From Bradyrhizobium manausense (GTDB lineage: Bacteria; Pseudomonadota; Alphaproteobacteria; Rhizobiales; Xanthobacteraceae): a stretch of DNA of 64,000 nucleotides. The stretch lies in NCBI RefSeq assembly GCF_018129685.1, contig NZ_JAFCLG010000015.1, positions 62,001 through 126,000 on the forward strand, in the 5' to 3' direction. The notes under the pieces were generated by a model. It made no database searches, was not told where the DNA came from, and saw only the letters and a list, made by a program, of their open reading frames with translations. Below, one piece after another: positions 42,156 to 50,599 of this stretch (the stretch's first letter is position 1; every line of letters starts with the position of its first letter). The position numbers and the translations under genes are program-made.

Positions 42156-42509
42156 CTATTCACAAACCTGAACGCGGCGAATGCGCCAGCCCCATGGCGT
42201 CATGACCCGCTGCCGCACGAGATAGCACTGCGCGCCGTAGTCCTCGTAGCCGACGCCGTAATAATAGGGGTTGCCGTAGTAGGGATAACCATACGCGCCG
42301 TAATAGCCGGCGCCCGCGATGCCGGCGCCGATCGCGATACCCGGCCAGAAACCGCCGCCGTGCCAGCCATGGCCCCAGCCGCCGCCATGCCAACCGCCAC
42401 CACCCCAATGGCCGCCGCCACCGAAACCGCCCCGCGCCTGCGCCGCCTCGGGCACCGCGAGACCCACTGCCGCGATGGCCAGTGCCGCCAACATCATCTT
42501 GCGCAACAT
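42156..42509 (-). CDS. Glycine/tryptophan/tyrosine-rich small exported protein
   Basis: 117 residues from ATG 42509 with GAGGGTGAGTTG just upstream. The signal peptide MLRKMMLAALAIAAVGLAVPEAAQA is followed by a Gly-Trp-His-rich segment (GGFGGGGHWGGGGWHGG) and a Gly-Tyr-rich stretch (YYGAYGYPYYGNPYYYG), ending with two cysteines. This type of low-complexity secreted protein is common in Bradyrhizobium; its role is unknown. Confidence 0.8.
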   Translation of the reverse strand: MLRKMMLAALAIAAVGLAVPEAAQARGGFGGGGHWGGGGWHGGGWGHGWHGGGFWPGIAIGAGIAGAGYYGAYGYPYYGNPYYYGVGYEDYGAQCYLVRQRVMTPWGWRIRRVQVCE

Positions 42510-42612
42510 CAACTCACCCTCCGCGTGGACACGCTCCACACTTCAAAACACGACCAAGCTAATGTCATCAGATCATCGATGATAGGCGCGTCGGCTCACT
42601 TCCACGCGAGCG

Positions 42613-42921
42613 TCAGCAGCCGCGGCAGATGCTCTTCAGCTTCTTGTCGAGCAGCTTGTTCTCGGCGCTCACCGTGGCATCGGCGTCGGGGTTGGTCCCC
42701 GAGGCTGCCCCGGTGGTGACACCTTGCGCAGTGTTTGCGCCGGAGGATTGCGCCGTGCCGAGACCGTTGGTGCCGGGCGGCGGTGCCGGCGCATTCGCAA
42801 CGCCAGCCGTCGCACCGGAGGATCCGCCAGTGCTTTGCGCGAAGGATATCGCGGGCAGCGCGGCGAGACTGAAGACGACGATCAACGTCTTGATTGAAGC
42901 GCTTGCGGACAATCTGAGCAT
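42613..42921 (-). CDS. Small exported protein, Ala/Gly/Thr-rich
   Basis: 102 residues from ATG 42921, preceded by GAGGAGATTCCG; the longer frame to 43041 has no protein-like character. Signal peptide SIKTLIVVFSLAALPAISFAQ, then a low-complexity Ser/Gly/Ala/Pro-rich part, and a C-terminal ENKLLDKKLKSICRGC with two cysteines. No family recognised; exported, unknown function. Confidence 0.7.
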   Translation of the reverse strand: MLRLSASASIKTLIVVFSLAALPAISFAQSTGGSSGATAGVANAPAPPPGTNGLGTAQSSGANTAQGVTTGAASGTNPDADATVSAENKLLDKKLKSICRGC

Positions 42922-43071
42922 CGGAATCTCCTCGTCCGACCAACGGCCGGGGCAAAGACAGGTTCCGGAGCACATCCCTTCACGTCGGCTTGAACGCAAG
43001 GAGACAGCCACGAATATGCGCAACGGCTTTGCGCGCACCAAGACTTTGACCGCGCGGTTCCGGCGCCAGTC

Positions 43072-43602
43072 TCAGCCGATCCGCGTCAAACCCTTCTTGA
43101 AGCGCGGGCCGTTGGCGACATAGAACTTCGCCGCACTTCCCATCTTCTGCACCTGGCCATCGTCGAGCGCGCGGATGACGCGCGCGGGCGAGCCGATGAT
43201 CAGCGAACGTTCGGGAAATTCCTTGCCCTCGGTGATGACGGAGCCGGCACCGACAATGCTGTTGCGGCCGATCTTCGCGCCATTCATCACGATCGAACCC
43301 ATGCCGATCAGCGCGCCTTCCTCGATCGTGCAACCGTGCAGGATGACGTTGTGGCCGACGGTGCAGTTCCTGCCGATGACAAGCGGAAAGCCGAGGTCGG
43401 TGTGGCAGGTCGAGCCATCCTGCACGTTGGCGCCCTCGCCGATCTCGATCCATTCATTGTCGCCGCGCAGCACGGCGCCGAACCAGACGCTCGCACCCGG
43501 CTTCAGGCGCACCTTGCCGATCACCGTCGCGGTTTCCGCGATGAAGTAATTGCCGTCGGAAGGAAGCTCGGGCGCCTGCCCGTCGAGCTCGTATATCGCC
43601 AT
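43072..43602 (-). CDS. Gamma-class carbonic anhydrase-like hexapeptide protein
   Basis: 176 residues from ATG 43602. Left-handed beta-helix hexapeptides run through most of the protein, with zinc ligands His67 (CHTDLG), His84 and His89 (VGHNVILHG) and conserved Arg46 (LRGDNE) and Gln61. This fits the YrdA/PaaY and gamma-carbonic anhydrase group. Some of these hydrate CO2, many have no measurable activity; function is not settled. Confidence 0.9.
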   Translation of the reverse strand: MAIYELDGQAPELPSDGNYFIAETATVIGKVRLKPGASVWFGAVLRGDNEWIEIGEGANVQDGSTCHTDLGFPLVIGRNCTVGHNVILHGCTIEEGALIGMGSIVMNGAKIGRNSIVGAGSVITEGKEFPERSLIIGSPARVIRALDDGQVQKMGSAAKFYVANGPRFKKGLTRIG

Positions 43603-43657
43603 GGAGGTCTCCTGTCGCGCCAGCCCAAGCCATAGCGAAACGATGGCGCCGAGGCAA

Positions 43658-43681
43658 AGGGCCGCCGCAACGGGCGGCCCT
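43658..43681 (-). terminator. Terminator-like hairpin between minus-strand genes
   Basis: AGGGCCGCC (43658-43666) and GGCGGCCCT (43673-43681) are a perfect nine-base-pair stem with a six-base loop, ten bases after the stop of the gene above. On the minus strand it is followed by only TTT, so termination strength is moderate. Confidence 0.55.
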
Positions 43682-43690
43682 GCAGGGCCG

Positions 43691-44020
43691 TCAGCCGATG
43701 ACGCCGGTCGCGCGCAGCGTCATCAGGAAGAAGGTGCCGCTCATCATGCTCCAGAAGCCGGCGATGACGGTCGCCATCATCACGAATTCGAACCGGCGGC
43801 TTTCCAGCCGCATGCCGCGCAGCGTGTTGCGCATGATGATGAAGGGCGCGGCGAACACGAGGAACGGCACCGCCGCGAACGTGCGCGCGGCCACGCCCTC
43901 CTGCAGCAGGCCGAAACCTGCGGGGCGCTGCGACAGCGCCTGGTATCCATTTGCGAGCGCACCCGCGAGCGCGAAGCCGATGCAGATCGAGAAGAAGGTG
44001 TTGAGAGCTTCAGGTGTCAT
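43691..44020 (-). CDS. Small inner-membrane protein of unknown function
   Basis: 109 residues from ATG 44020. Three hydrophobic helices (FFSICIGFALAGALANGY; TFAAVPFLVFAAPFIIM; FVMMATVIAGFWSMMSGTFFLM) with short loops indicate an integral membrane protein. No motif recognised. CtrA-type boxes stand 56-90 bases upstream, so cell-cycle control is possible. Confidence 0.7.
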   Translation of the reverse strand: MTPEALNTFFSICIGFALAGALANGYQALSQRPAGFGLLQEGVAARTFAAVPFLVFAAPFIIMRNTLRGMRLESRRFEFVMMATVIAGFWSMMSGTFFLMTLRATGVIG

Positions 44021-44075
44021 CGGAACAGTCCGCCCTTACGCAACGCGAGGAGCCTTCCTGTGACAAATCGTGCCG

Positions 44076-44109
44076 GTTAACGCTACATTATCCTTAAGCG
44101 AAGGTTAAC
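44076..44109. promoter_or_regulatory. ctrA box: Pair of CtrA-type boxes
   Basis: TTAA-GCGAAGG-TTAAC (44094-44109) matches the full consensus. Adjacent GTTAA-CGCTACA-TTAT (44076-44091) is a one-mismatch copy in the opposite orientation. They lie 56-90 bases upstream of the small membrane-protein start (44020) and about 190 bases upstream of the plus-strand gene at 44296, in an intergenic stretch of 275 bases without other features. Confidence 0.5.
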
Positions 44110-44295
44110 GGCGCCGCTCTCTCCGCGCAGAGCCCCCTGCCGCATCCGGTAGCCGGGAACCTTCCGCGATATCGCCGCAGCGTGGCATATTCGCCGGTGA
44201 TTCGTCGGCCACCGGCCGACCTCCGGGCCATTTCTCGCGACGTCATGACGGTGTTTTCGGCAGCCTCCCCTCGCACTTCCAGGACAACCGCAAGG

Positions 44296-44964
44296 ATGCG
44301 TACCTCCGCACATCTCGTCCCGTTTGCGGTCGGCGGCGTGTTGGCGGCAGGGGCGATCGCGCTGGTCGCCTATCTGTTGTGGCCGACCTGGAGCACGGGC
44401 GGCTCGGATGCGCCCGACAGGCTGCCGGTCAGCGTCGGCGGCACGCTGTTCAACCTGCCGCATGAGGCGATCCGGATGAAGATCCAGCGGCACTCCGGGC
44501 CGCAGGAGCGCATCGATCTCGACTTTCTTTATCCCTCGCTGGAAGCACCGAACGGGCCGACGCATGTGACCGCCGACACCGTCGACACGGCGATGCAGCC
44601 GATCGACCGCATCTTCCTCTCGATCGCGGCGCATCACGATGCGCTGTCGCCCGAGCAGCGCACCGCGACGATCTATCCGCGCTATCTCGAGCCGTCAGCG
44701 ACGACACCCAGCGACGGATTGACCATGCGCCCGTTCCGCAGCGACACGCCCTATGATGGCGAGGATCTGTACTCCGCGGGCTCCCCCGCGCTCACCGCGC
44801 GCTGCACGCGCGATGCGGCCACGCCCGGCATGTGCCTGTCCGAGCGCCGCGTCGATGGCGCCGACCTCACCTTCCGCTTTCCGCGCAACTGGCTGTCGCA
44901 ATGGCGCGACGTCGCGGAGGCGATGGACAGGCTGACCGTGCAATTGCGCGGGCCGAAGGGCTGA
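44296..44964 (+). CDS. Membrane-anchored protein of unknown function
   Basis: 222 residues from ATG 44296 (MRTSAHLVPFAVGGV), with AAGG directly before it and CAGGAC slightly further upstream; an ATG at 44245 is an alternative. One N-terminal membrane helix (PFAVGGVLAAGAIALVAYLLW) is followed by an extracytoplasmic domain of about 190 residues with two cysteines (ARCTRDAATPGMCLSER). No family recognised. Confidence 0.7.
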   Translation: MRTSAHLVPFAVGGVLAAGAIALVAYLLWPTWSTGGSDAPDRLPVSVGGTLFNLPHEAIRMKIQRHSGPQERIDLDFLYPSLEAPNGPTHVTADTVDTAMQPIDRIFLSIAAHHDALSPEQRTATIYPRYLEPSATTPSDGLTMRPFRSDTPYDGEDLYSAGSPALTARCTRDAATPGMCLSERRVDGADLTFRFPRNWLSQWRDVAEAMDRLTVQLRGPKG

Positions 44965-45039
44965 GCGCTCGGCCTTCGCGACGAAGGGTCGAAAACAACC
45001 CCATGCACAGTAGCGAAGCGCCTGTCCTGGCCTGCGTAC

Positions 45040-45060
45040 TCGAAAATTCGTATTTTTCGA
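45040..45060. promoter_or_regulatory. AT-rich inverted repeat upstream of the thioesterase
   Basis: TCGAAAA (45040-45046) and TTTTCGA (45054-45060) flank a seven-base spacer, 37 bases before the thioesterase start. The placement suits a regulator-binding site, but no regulator gene is adjacent. Confidence 0.35.
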
Positions 45061-45096
45061 AATAAATCTTGACCCGTCGGGCAAAACAGGGGCAAA

Positions 45097-45513
45097 ATGC
45101 CATCATGGGGTGATCGCGTGAATGACGCAGCCGCCAACATGCCGCCAGGCGCCCGGCTCCTTGGACGCGAATGGCTCGGCTTCGACGAGAGCGGCGATGC
45201 CGTGATCCGCTTCCAGGCTCAGCCCGCATTCACCAACAGACACGGGACTGTGCAGGGCGGATTTCTCGCGGCGATGCTGGATTCCGCCACCGGGCTTTGC
45301 GCGCTGGCAAAACTCTCGCCTGACCTGACTGTGGTCACCAGGAGCCTCGACACGCGCTTCCTGAAACCTGCGGCGGTGGGCGCCATCACGGCTCGCGCGC
45401 GGGTGACGGAGCAGGCGGAGCGCGACATGGTCGTGCAGGCCGAGCTCATCGATGCCAAGGGCGTCATGGTCGCCGAGGCAACGGCGCGGCTGCGCATTCT
45501 TACAAAGACATAG
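45097..45513 (+). CDS. Hotdog-fold thioesterase (PaaI-type)
   Basis: 138 residues from ATG 45097, with CAGGGGC before it. FTNRHGTVQGGFLAAMLDSATGLCA carries the hotdog catalytic helix with Asp (HGG/QGGFLAAMLDSA pattern), and LDTRFLKPAAVGAITARARV is the following strand-rich part. Such enzymes hydrolyse acyl-CoA thioesters in the cytoplasm. Substrate unknown. Confidence 0.88.
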   Translation: MPSWGDRVNDAAANMPPGARLLGREWLGFDESGDAVIRFQAQPAFTNRHGTVQGGFLAAMLDSATGLCALAKLSPDLTVVTRSLDTRFLKPAAVGAITARARVTEQAERDMVVQAELIDAKGVMVAEATARLRILTKT

Positions 45514-45553
45514 AGTGAGGCGGCCGTAGCGATGCGGCTTCAAGACCATCATC

Positions 45554-45666
45554 CGTCATTGCGAGCGTAGCGAAGCAATGACGATGTGGAAAGTGCTCGC
45601 CTCGCATGTCGAGGCGAGCAAGGCGTAGCGAACGTCCGCAAACCCGGACGCTGCCCCGCAATGACG
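45554..45666. repeat. REP-like palindromes between convergent genes
   Basis: CGTCATTGC (45554-45562) pairs with GCAATGACG (45575-45583), and the latter is repeated at 45658-45666. TGCTCGCCTC (45594-45603) and GAGGCGAGCA (45611-45620) form a perfect ten-base stem, and CGTCCG/CGGACG a third. CGTCATTGCGAGCG is identical to the outer arm of the 10.9-kb element. It sits between two genes that end here from opposite sides. Confidence 0.8.
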
Positions 45667-45675
45667 GCGTCGACG

Positions 45676-45894
45676 CTATTCCTGATCGACCAGATCGTCC
45701 TCGAGGATCGCCATCTGGAACTGGAACGAGCGATCATCATCCTCGTCGTCGACGAAGAGCACGCCGATGAACTCCTCGCCGATATAGACCTCGGCGCTGT
45801 CGTCCTTCTTCGGCCGCGGCACGACGCGGATCTTGGGATTGCCGAATACGCGCTTCAGATACGCATCGAGCTTTCTGACTTCTTTGACGTCCAC
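45676..45894 (-). CDS. DUF3126 protein
   Basis: 72 residues from ATG 45894 (MDVKEVRKLDAYLKRVFGNPKIRVVPRPKK). The short, acidic pattern with EVYIGEEFIGVLFVDDEDDDRSFQFQMAILEDDL matches PF11324, a small Rhizobiales family of unknown role. Its position about 125 bases downstream of cysE is seen elsewhere in related genomes, but the terminator between suggests separate transcription. Confidence 0.85.
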   Translation of the reverse strand: MDVKEVRKLDAYLKRVFGNPKIRVVPRPKKDDSAEVYIGEEFIGVLFVDDEDDDRSFQFQMAILEDDLVDQE

Positions 45895-45978
45895 GGCAAG
45901 TCTCCGATCAAATTTGGTCGGCGGGTTTTAGGACGAGACGCGACGAACCGCCAGCATGAATTGCCAAAGAATGTGGGG

Positions 45979-46006
45979 ACGAAAAGGGCCGGCAGATCCG
46001 GCCCTT
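45979..46006 (-). terminator. Terminator of cysE
   Basis: AAGGGCCGG (45984-45992) and CCGGCCCTT (45998-46006) form a nine-base-pair stem with a five-base loop, followed on the minus strand by TTCGTC (the two T bases after the stem's own TT give TTTT). It lies 12 bases after the cysE stop. Confidence 0.75.
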
Positions 46007-46018
46007 AAACTCACGGGT

Positions 46019-46843
46019 CTAAAGACCCATCGCGTTGATCATCTGGTCCATGGTGCGGGACGGCTCGGCACAGCCGGCCTCACCCACGATCTTGGCCGGC
46101 ACGCCGGCGACCGTGACATTGTGCGGCACAGGCTTGACCACGACCGAACCGGCCGCGATGCGCGCGCAATGGCCGATCTCGATGTTGCCGAGGATCTTCG
46201 CGCCCGCGCCGATCAGCACGCCGTGACGAATCTTGGGGTGACGGTCCTCGTTCTCCTTGCCGGTGCCGCCGAGCGTGACGCCATGCAGGATCGAGACGTC
46301 GTCCTCGATGACAGCCGTCTCGCCGCAGACGAAGCCAGTCGCATGGTCGAGGAAGATGCCGCGGCCGATGCGCGCGGCGGGATTGATGTCGGTCTGGAAC
46401 ACCGCGGACGCACGGCTCTGCAGGTAATACGCAAAATCCTTGCGGCCCTTCAGATAGAGCCAGTGCGCGAGACGATGGGTCTGGATCGCGTGAAAGCCCT
46501 TGAAATAGAGCAAGGGATCGATGAAGCGCGAGGTGGCGGGATCGCGGTCGTAGACGGCGACGAGATCGGCGCGGAAGGCGTTGCCGATATCCGGATCGTC
46601 GCGCAGGGCTTCATCGAACGTCTGGCGCACGAGGTCGCCCGAGAGCGCGGCGTGATCGAGCCGGTCGGCGACGCGGTGGACCACCGAATCTTCGAGGCGG
46701 CTGTGATGCAGCACGGTCGAATAGATGAAAGTCGCAAGCTCGGGCTCGCGGTGGACGATGTCCTCGGCCTCGCCGCGGATCCGGTCCCAGATCGGATCGA
46801 GCGTTGCGAGCTTTCCTCCCGGATTGACCTGATGCACTGCCAT
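46019..46843 (-). CDS. cysE: Serine O-acetyltransferase
   Basis: 274 residues from ATG 46843 (MAVHQVNPGGKLATLDPIW), with GAAAGAGCA before it; the longer frame is not conserved in character. The N-terminal helical domain and the left-handed beta-helix (hexapeptide repeats) are present, including DIGNAFRADLVAVYDRDPA, DINPAARIGRGIFLDHATG and TLGGTGKENEDRHPKIRHGV with His and Asp of the active site. It makes O-acetylserine, the cysteine precursor. Feedback control by cysteine is usual. Confidence 0.95.
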   Translation of the reverse strand: MAVHQVNPGGKLATLDPIWDRIRGEAEDIVHREPELATFIYSTVLHHSRLEDSVVHRVADRLDHAALSGDLVRQTFDEALRDDPDIGNAFRADLVAVYDRDPATSRFIDPLLYFKGFHAIQTHRLAHWLYLKGRKDFAYYLQSRASAVFQTDINPAARIGRGIFLDHATGFVCGETAVIEDDVSILHGVTLGGTGKENEDRHPKIRHGVLIGAGAKILGNIEIGHCARIAAGSVVVKPVPHNVTVAGVPAKIVGEAGCAEPSRTMDQMINAMGL

Positions 46844-47087
46844 GGATTGCTCTTTCGAATTTCGTTTGGCTGGTTCTATAACACACAGTAAGCGACAAAG
46901 TCCTGACGGGCTTGCCTGAGAGTGAACAGCGCCTTGCCCCGCGCCAGTGCGCCAACGCATTGAAACACAAGAGGTTCTTCTGACGCCCCCGAGCGGCAGG
47001 GTCGGTTGGAAATGGTCAGCATTTCGCCAAATTCAAGCCGGGCGGCGTCAAACTATTGGTGAATTTCGTCCCAACCCTTATTGCGGA

Positions 47088-48485
47088 ATGGTCCGGCACG
47101 AGGATGGGACGGTTTTGAGCATCACCACCGATCAATTGCGCGCGCGCGCCGCGGGTAAGCTTTGGCTGCGGCTGGCGGCGGTGGGCTTGCCCCTTCTCTT
47201 GCCCCTCCTCATGATCGCACCGGCGCTCTGGAACGGCTACCCGCTGTTGCAATGGGATACCGGCGGCTATCTGGCGCGCTGGTACGAGGGCTATCTCGTC
47301 CCCAGCCGCTCCACGGTGTTCGGCCTCTATCTGCACTATGGCGAAGGTTTCGGCTTCTGGATCAATATTGCCTTCCAGTCGCTGGCAACGCTGTGGCTGC
47401 TGCAACTGACATTGCGCGTGCTCGCGATGATGCAGACCTTCCGCTTCGTCGCGATCAGCCTGCTGCTGATCCTGGCGACGGCGCTGCCGTGGCTCGCCAG
47501 CATGCTGATCACCGACATCTTTGCGGGACTGTCGGTGCTGTCGCTGTTTCTCCTGATCGTCGGCGGCGGCCGAATCTCGGGGCTGGAGAAGGCCTCGCTG
47601 TTCGTCTTCACCGCCTTTGCCGCCGCAACCCACAGCGCTACGCTCGGCGTGCTGTTCGGGCTTTGCGCCGCCGGCTGGATGGCGCGGCCGTTTCTGCGAA
47701 CTCGTCTGCCGATTGCCGGACTGACCCAGGCGAGCCTGACGATCGTTGCGGGCGGCCTGATGCTGATCGCGGCCAACCACGCCCTGTCAGGCAAATGGGC
47801 GTGGACCCCAGGCGGCACCGGTGTCGCCTTCGGCCGCATGATGCAGGATGGCATCGTCGCGCGTTTCCTCAACGACCACTGCCCGCGCGAAAACTTCAAG
47901 CTTTGTCCCTACCGCAACGAATTGCCGGCGACGGCCGACGAGTTCCTGTGGGGCAAGAGCATGTTCAACACGCTCGGCCGCTTCGAAGGCATGAACGACG
48001 AGATGGCCACCATCGTCGAGCGGTCGCTCGCCGACTATCCGGCCTGGCAGCTAGGTGCGGCGCTGCGGGCGATGGGCCAGCAATTGTTGCATGTGGCGAC
48101 CGGCGAAGGCGCCAGCGTCTGGATTCCACACACCTACGGTATCATCGAGCGCTACGTCCCGGCGCAGGTCGCGCCGATGCGCGCGGCGCGGCAGCAGCAC
48201 TGGGGCCTCGATTTCGACTATGTCAACTGGCTGCATGTCCCGGTCGCGCTGGTCTCGATGCTCGGGCTGCTCGCGCTGCTCGGACATGCGCTGGCGAGCC
48301 GAAGGCTCGACGATCTGACGCTGCTGGCGGCAACCGTGACGCTGGCGCTGCTCGGCAACGCCTTTATCTGCGGCGTCATCTCGGGCCCACACGATCGCTA
48401 CGGCGCGCGCATGGTGTGGGTTGCGACCTTCGTGGTGCTGATGGCGCTGATGCGCCGCGTAGGCGACGACGTCAAAGCGGGATGA
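47088..48485 (+). CDS. Polytopic membrane protein of unknown function
   Basis: 465 residues from ATG 47088 with GCGGA before it; the frame is open to 46947 but not protein-like there. About ten hydrophobic helices are predicted by eye (for example LAAVGLPLLLPLLMIAPALW, FVAISLLLILATALPWLASML) with a large polar loop containing HCPRENFKLCPYRNELP, near residues 265-290. No family is recognised; a polysaccharide- or lipid-related membrane function is possible but unsupported. Confidence 0.75.
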   Translation: MVRHEDGTVLSITTDQLRARAAGKLWLRLAAVGLPLLLPLLMIAPALWNGYPLLQWDTGGYLARWYEGYLVPSRSTVFGLYLHYGEGFGFWINIAFQSLATLWLLQLTLRVLAMMQTFRFVAISLLLILATALPWLASMLITDIFAGLSVLSLFLLIVGGGRISGLEKASLFVFTAFAAATHSATLGVLFGLCAAGWMARPFLRTRLPIAGLTQASLTIVAGGLMLIAANHALSGKWAWTPGGTGVAFGRMMQDGIVARFLNDHCPRENFKLCPYRNELPATADEFLWGKSMFNTLGRFEGMNDEMATIVERSLADYPAWQLGAALRAMGQQLLHVATGEGASVWIPHTYGIIERYVPAQVAPMRAARQQHWGLDFDYVNWLHVPVALVSMLGLLALLGHALASRRLDDLTLLAATVTLALLGNAFICGVISGPHDRYGARMVWVATFVVLMALMRRVGDDVKAG

Positions 48486-48776
48486 GACTGGGATGAAGCG
48501 TCATTGCGTTCGCCTGCCCAACAGCGAGCATCTTGACCAAAATGAGAGGACGGTTGAGCGGCGGCTCAGTCGTCTCCCTCCGCATCTGCACGGCCTGGAT
48601 CAGGCGTGCGCGGATGACGATCGCGCGGCAGCTTATCGCCAAGGGTAAGTCAGTCACAGCCGGCTACGGCCTCGACCTCGGTGACGCGATAGAGTTCTTC
48701 GACGCATCGAGCCAGTCGAGGAGCCTGGTTTGGGTGACCTCCTGTTGGACCTGCCAACAACGTCGGGTCCATGGGC

Positions 48777-49319
48777 TCAATGAGGGCCCAGTCCGAGTCG
48801 CATGGCGCATCGCAGATGTGTCGGCAAACCGCGCTCGGCTTCCGTTTCGAGTAGCGCCGCCAGGCGCGCGTCCATGGCGCTCCCCTCCAGCGTCTTAAAA
48901 CCTAGACGCGCATAAAAAGGCGCATTCCAGGGCACGTCGCGGAAGGTGGTAAGCGTGATCGCCGCAAAGCCCCAGCGGCGCGCCGTCTCGATCGCGTGCA
49001 CGCAAAGGCGGCGGCCGAGCCCCCGTCGTTGCAGATCGCGCCGCACGCCGATCTCCCAGATATGTAGGGCATCGGCCTCGCGGCTCGCGCTGAGAAACGC
49101 AACCGGGCGGTCGTCGGCGTCAGCGATGACCCAGCTTGTCCCTCCGGCGATCAAGTCGCGGTAACGCTCTGCCGGCAAATCCGCACCGTCTGCGAGCCAG
49201 GCCAAAGCGGGAATCTCACGGAACAAAGTCCCGGCCGAATTCTCGAGAGATGGCATCGCGTCGGCATCACGCGCTTCGGCGAGCCGTATCCGGAAGGGAT
49301 TCTCGGTCGCCACGCTCAA
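48777..49319 (-). CDS. GNAT-family N-acetyltransferase
   Basis: 180 residues from ATG 49319 (MSVATENPFRIRLAEARDAD). Acetyl-CoA loop WEIGVRRDLQRRGLGRRLCVHAIE contains the RxxGxG/A pattern, and RDVPWNAPFYARLGFKTLE is the C-terminal end. Its start overlaps the VOC gene stop by four bases, so the two are translationally coupled. The 48486-48776 gap behind it shows nothing supportable. Confidence 0.88.
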   Translation of the reverse strand: MSVATENPFRIRLAEARDADAMPSLENSAGTLFREIPALAWLADGADLPAERYRDLIAGGTSWVIADADDRPVAFLSASREADALHIWEIGVRRDLQRRGLGRRLCVHAIETARRWGFAAITLTTFRDVPWNAPFYARLGFKTLEGSAMDARLAALLETEAERGLPTHLRCAMRLGLGPH

Positions 49320-49711
49320 TCATCCCAACTGGCTTGCTGAAGCACGACGCGATAGCCGTCCGGGTCCTCGAACGTCACGCCATCCACATCCCAATAGGGG
49401 TTGAACGATGCAACCGGCGCATAACCGGCCGCTTTCATTCGCGCGACCGCGCTCTCCCAGCCCTTCGCATCAGGCAGATAGAAGACCAGGAGATGATCCG
49501 GGCTCGAAGCCCGGCCAGCGGGATGGCCGTGCGCATGGGTAAATTCAAGATGATAGGGAACGCCCCGCCGCCCAAGCATGATGCCGTCGAAGCCGGCATG
49601 GTTTTCAAAGCGATCCAGGATCTCGAGGCCAAGACCATCTCGATAGAAGCGCACCAGCGCCTCGATGTTGTCGCTCGGTCGCGCAACGCGAAGAATGGTT
49701 TGAGTAGACAT
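49316..49711 (-). CDS. Glyoxalase/bleomycin-resistance (VOC) fold protein
   Basis: 131 residues from ATG 49711. The paired beta-alpha-beta-beta-beta modules are visible: VARPSDNIEALVRFYRDGLGLEILDRFENHAGFDGIML and the second with WESAVARMKAAGYAPVASFNPYWDVDGVTFEDPDGYRVVLQQ. His/Glu metal ligands appear in HLEF and later. Small VOC enzymes act on varied substrates; no activity is assignable. Operon partner of the GNAT gene. Confidence 0.88.
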   Translation of the reverse strand: MSTQTILRVARPSDNIEALVRFYRDGLGLEILDRFENHAGFDGIMLGRRGVPYHLEFTHAHGHPAGRASSPDHLLVFYLPDAKGWESAVARMKAAGYAPVASFNPYWDVDGVTFEDPDGYRVVLQQASWDD

Positions 49712-49809
49712 CGCAATCTCCTACCAAAGCTCGATCCGCGTGGCGGCCCTCTTGTGATGGACATTTCAAGATAAGTCGCCGAAACCTCGTCGCCGCAGAC
49801 AACGGCGCC

Positions 49810-50565
49810 TCAGCCGCGGCGCGACAGGAAATCCAAAACGCCCGTCTTGTAGACCTTGTCGCCGACCGCGCGCATGTGATCGCGGCCGGGAATGTCGAGC
49901 ACTTCAGCGCCGGGGATGAGCGCGCCCAGCGCGCTGGCCGAGCCCGCGACATCATCGGCCGAGCCGACCGCGATCAGCACGGGCACGTCGATGCGCGCGG
50001 CCTCCTGCTCCGTCATGAGTTCACGGGTGCCGCGCAGGCAGGCGGCGAGCGCCACACGATCGGAGCGTGTCTGATCGGCGAACGCGCGAAAGGTGCGCCC
50101 GACGGGATCGGTGACGTCGTCCAGCGACGGCGCTTCCAGCGACTTGGCCACGACCTCGCCGGGCCCGGTGCCCTCGATCAGGCCGCCGATGCCGATACCG
50201 CCGAGGATCGCCGAGCGCAGGCGCTGCGGCTCGTTCAGGCCGAGCCAGGCCGTCATCCGCCCGCCCATCGAATAGCCCATGATGTCGGCCTGCGGGATGG
50301 CGAGATGATCCATCAGCGCCAGCACGTCGCCGGCCATGATCGGGATCGAGTACTGCGCGGGATCGTAGAGCTTTGCGCTGTCGCCATGGCCGCGATTGTC
50401 GAGCGCAATGACGCGGCGGCCGTTCTTGCGTAGCTCCGAGACCCAGGTCGGATAGACCCAGTTGACGTTCTTGCTCGAGGCAAAGCCATGCACCAGGACG
50501 ATCGGATCGCCCTCGCCTTCGTCGAGATAGGCAATTTCAACGTCGCCGTTGTGAAAGCTCGGCAT
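49810..50565 (-). CDS. Alpha/beta hydrolase
   Basis: 251 residues from ATG 50565 (MPSFHNGDVEIAYLDEGEG), or GTG 50571. VHGFASS oxyanion loop, nucleophile GYSMGG, acid SADD in LIAVGSADD, and His in GRDHMRAVG complete the triad. Substrate is unknown; it resembles haloperoxidase/esterase-type enzymes. It lies 34 bases downstream of the 378-residue membrane-associated gene and is probably cotranscribed with it. Confidence 0.9.
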   Translation of the reverse strand: MPSFHNGDVEIAYLDEGEGDPIVLVHGFASSKNVNWVYPTWVSELRKNGRRVIALDNRGHGDSAKLYDPAQYSIPIMAGDVLALMDHLAIPQADIMGYSMGGRMTAWLGLNEPQRLRSAILGGIGIGGLIEGTGPGEVVAKSLEAPSLDDVTDPVGRTFRAFADQTRSDRVALAACLRGTRELMTEQEAARIDVPVLIAVGSADDVAGSASALGALIPGAEVLDIPGRDHMRAVGDKVYKTGVLDFLSRRG

Positions 50566-50599
50566 CAGCACGTCCGCAATGTTGTGGGAGAGATCGATC

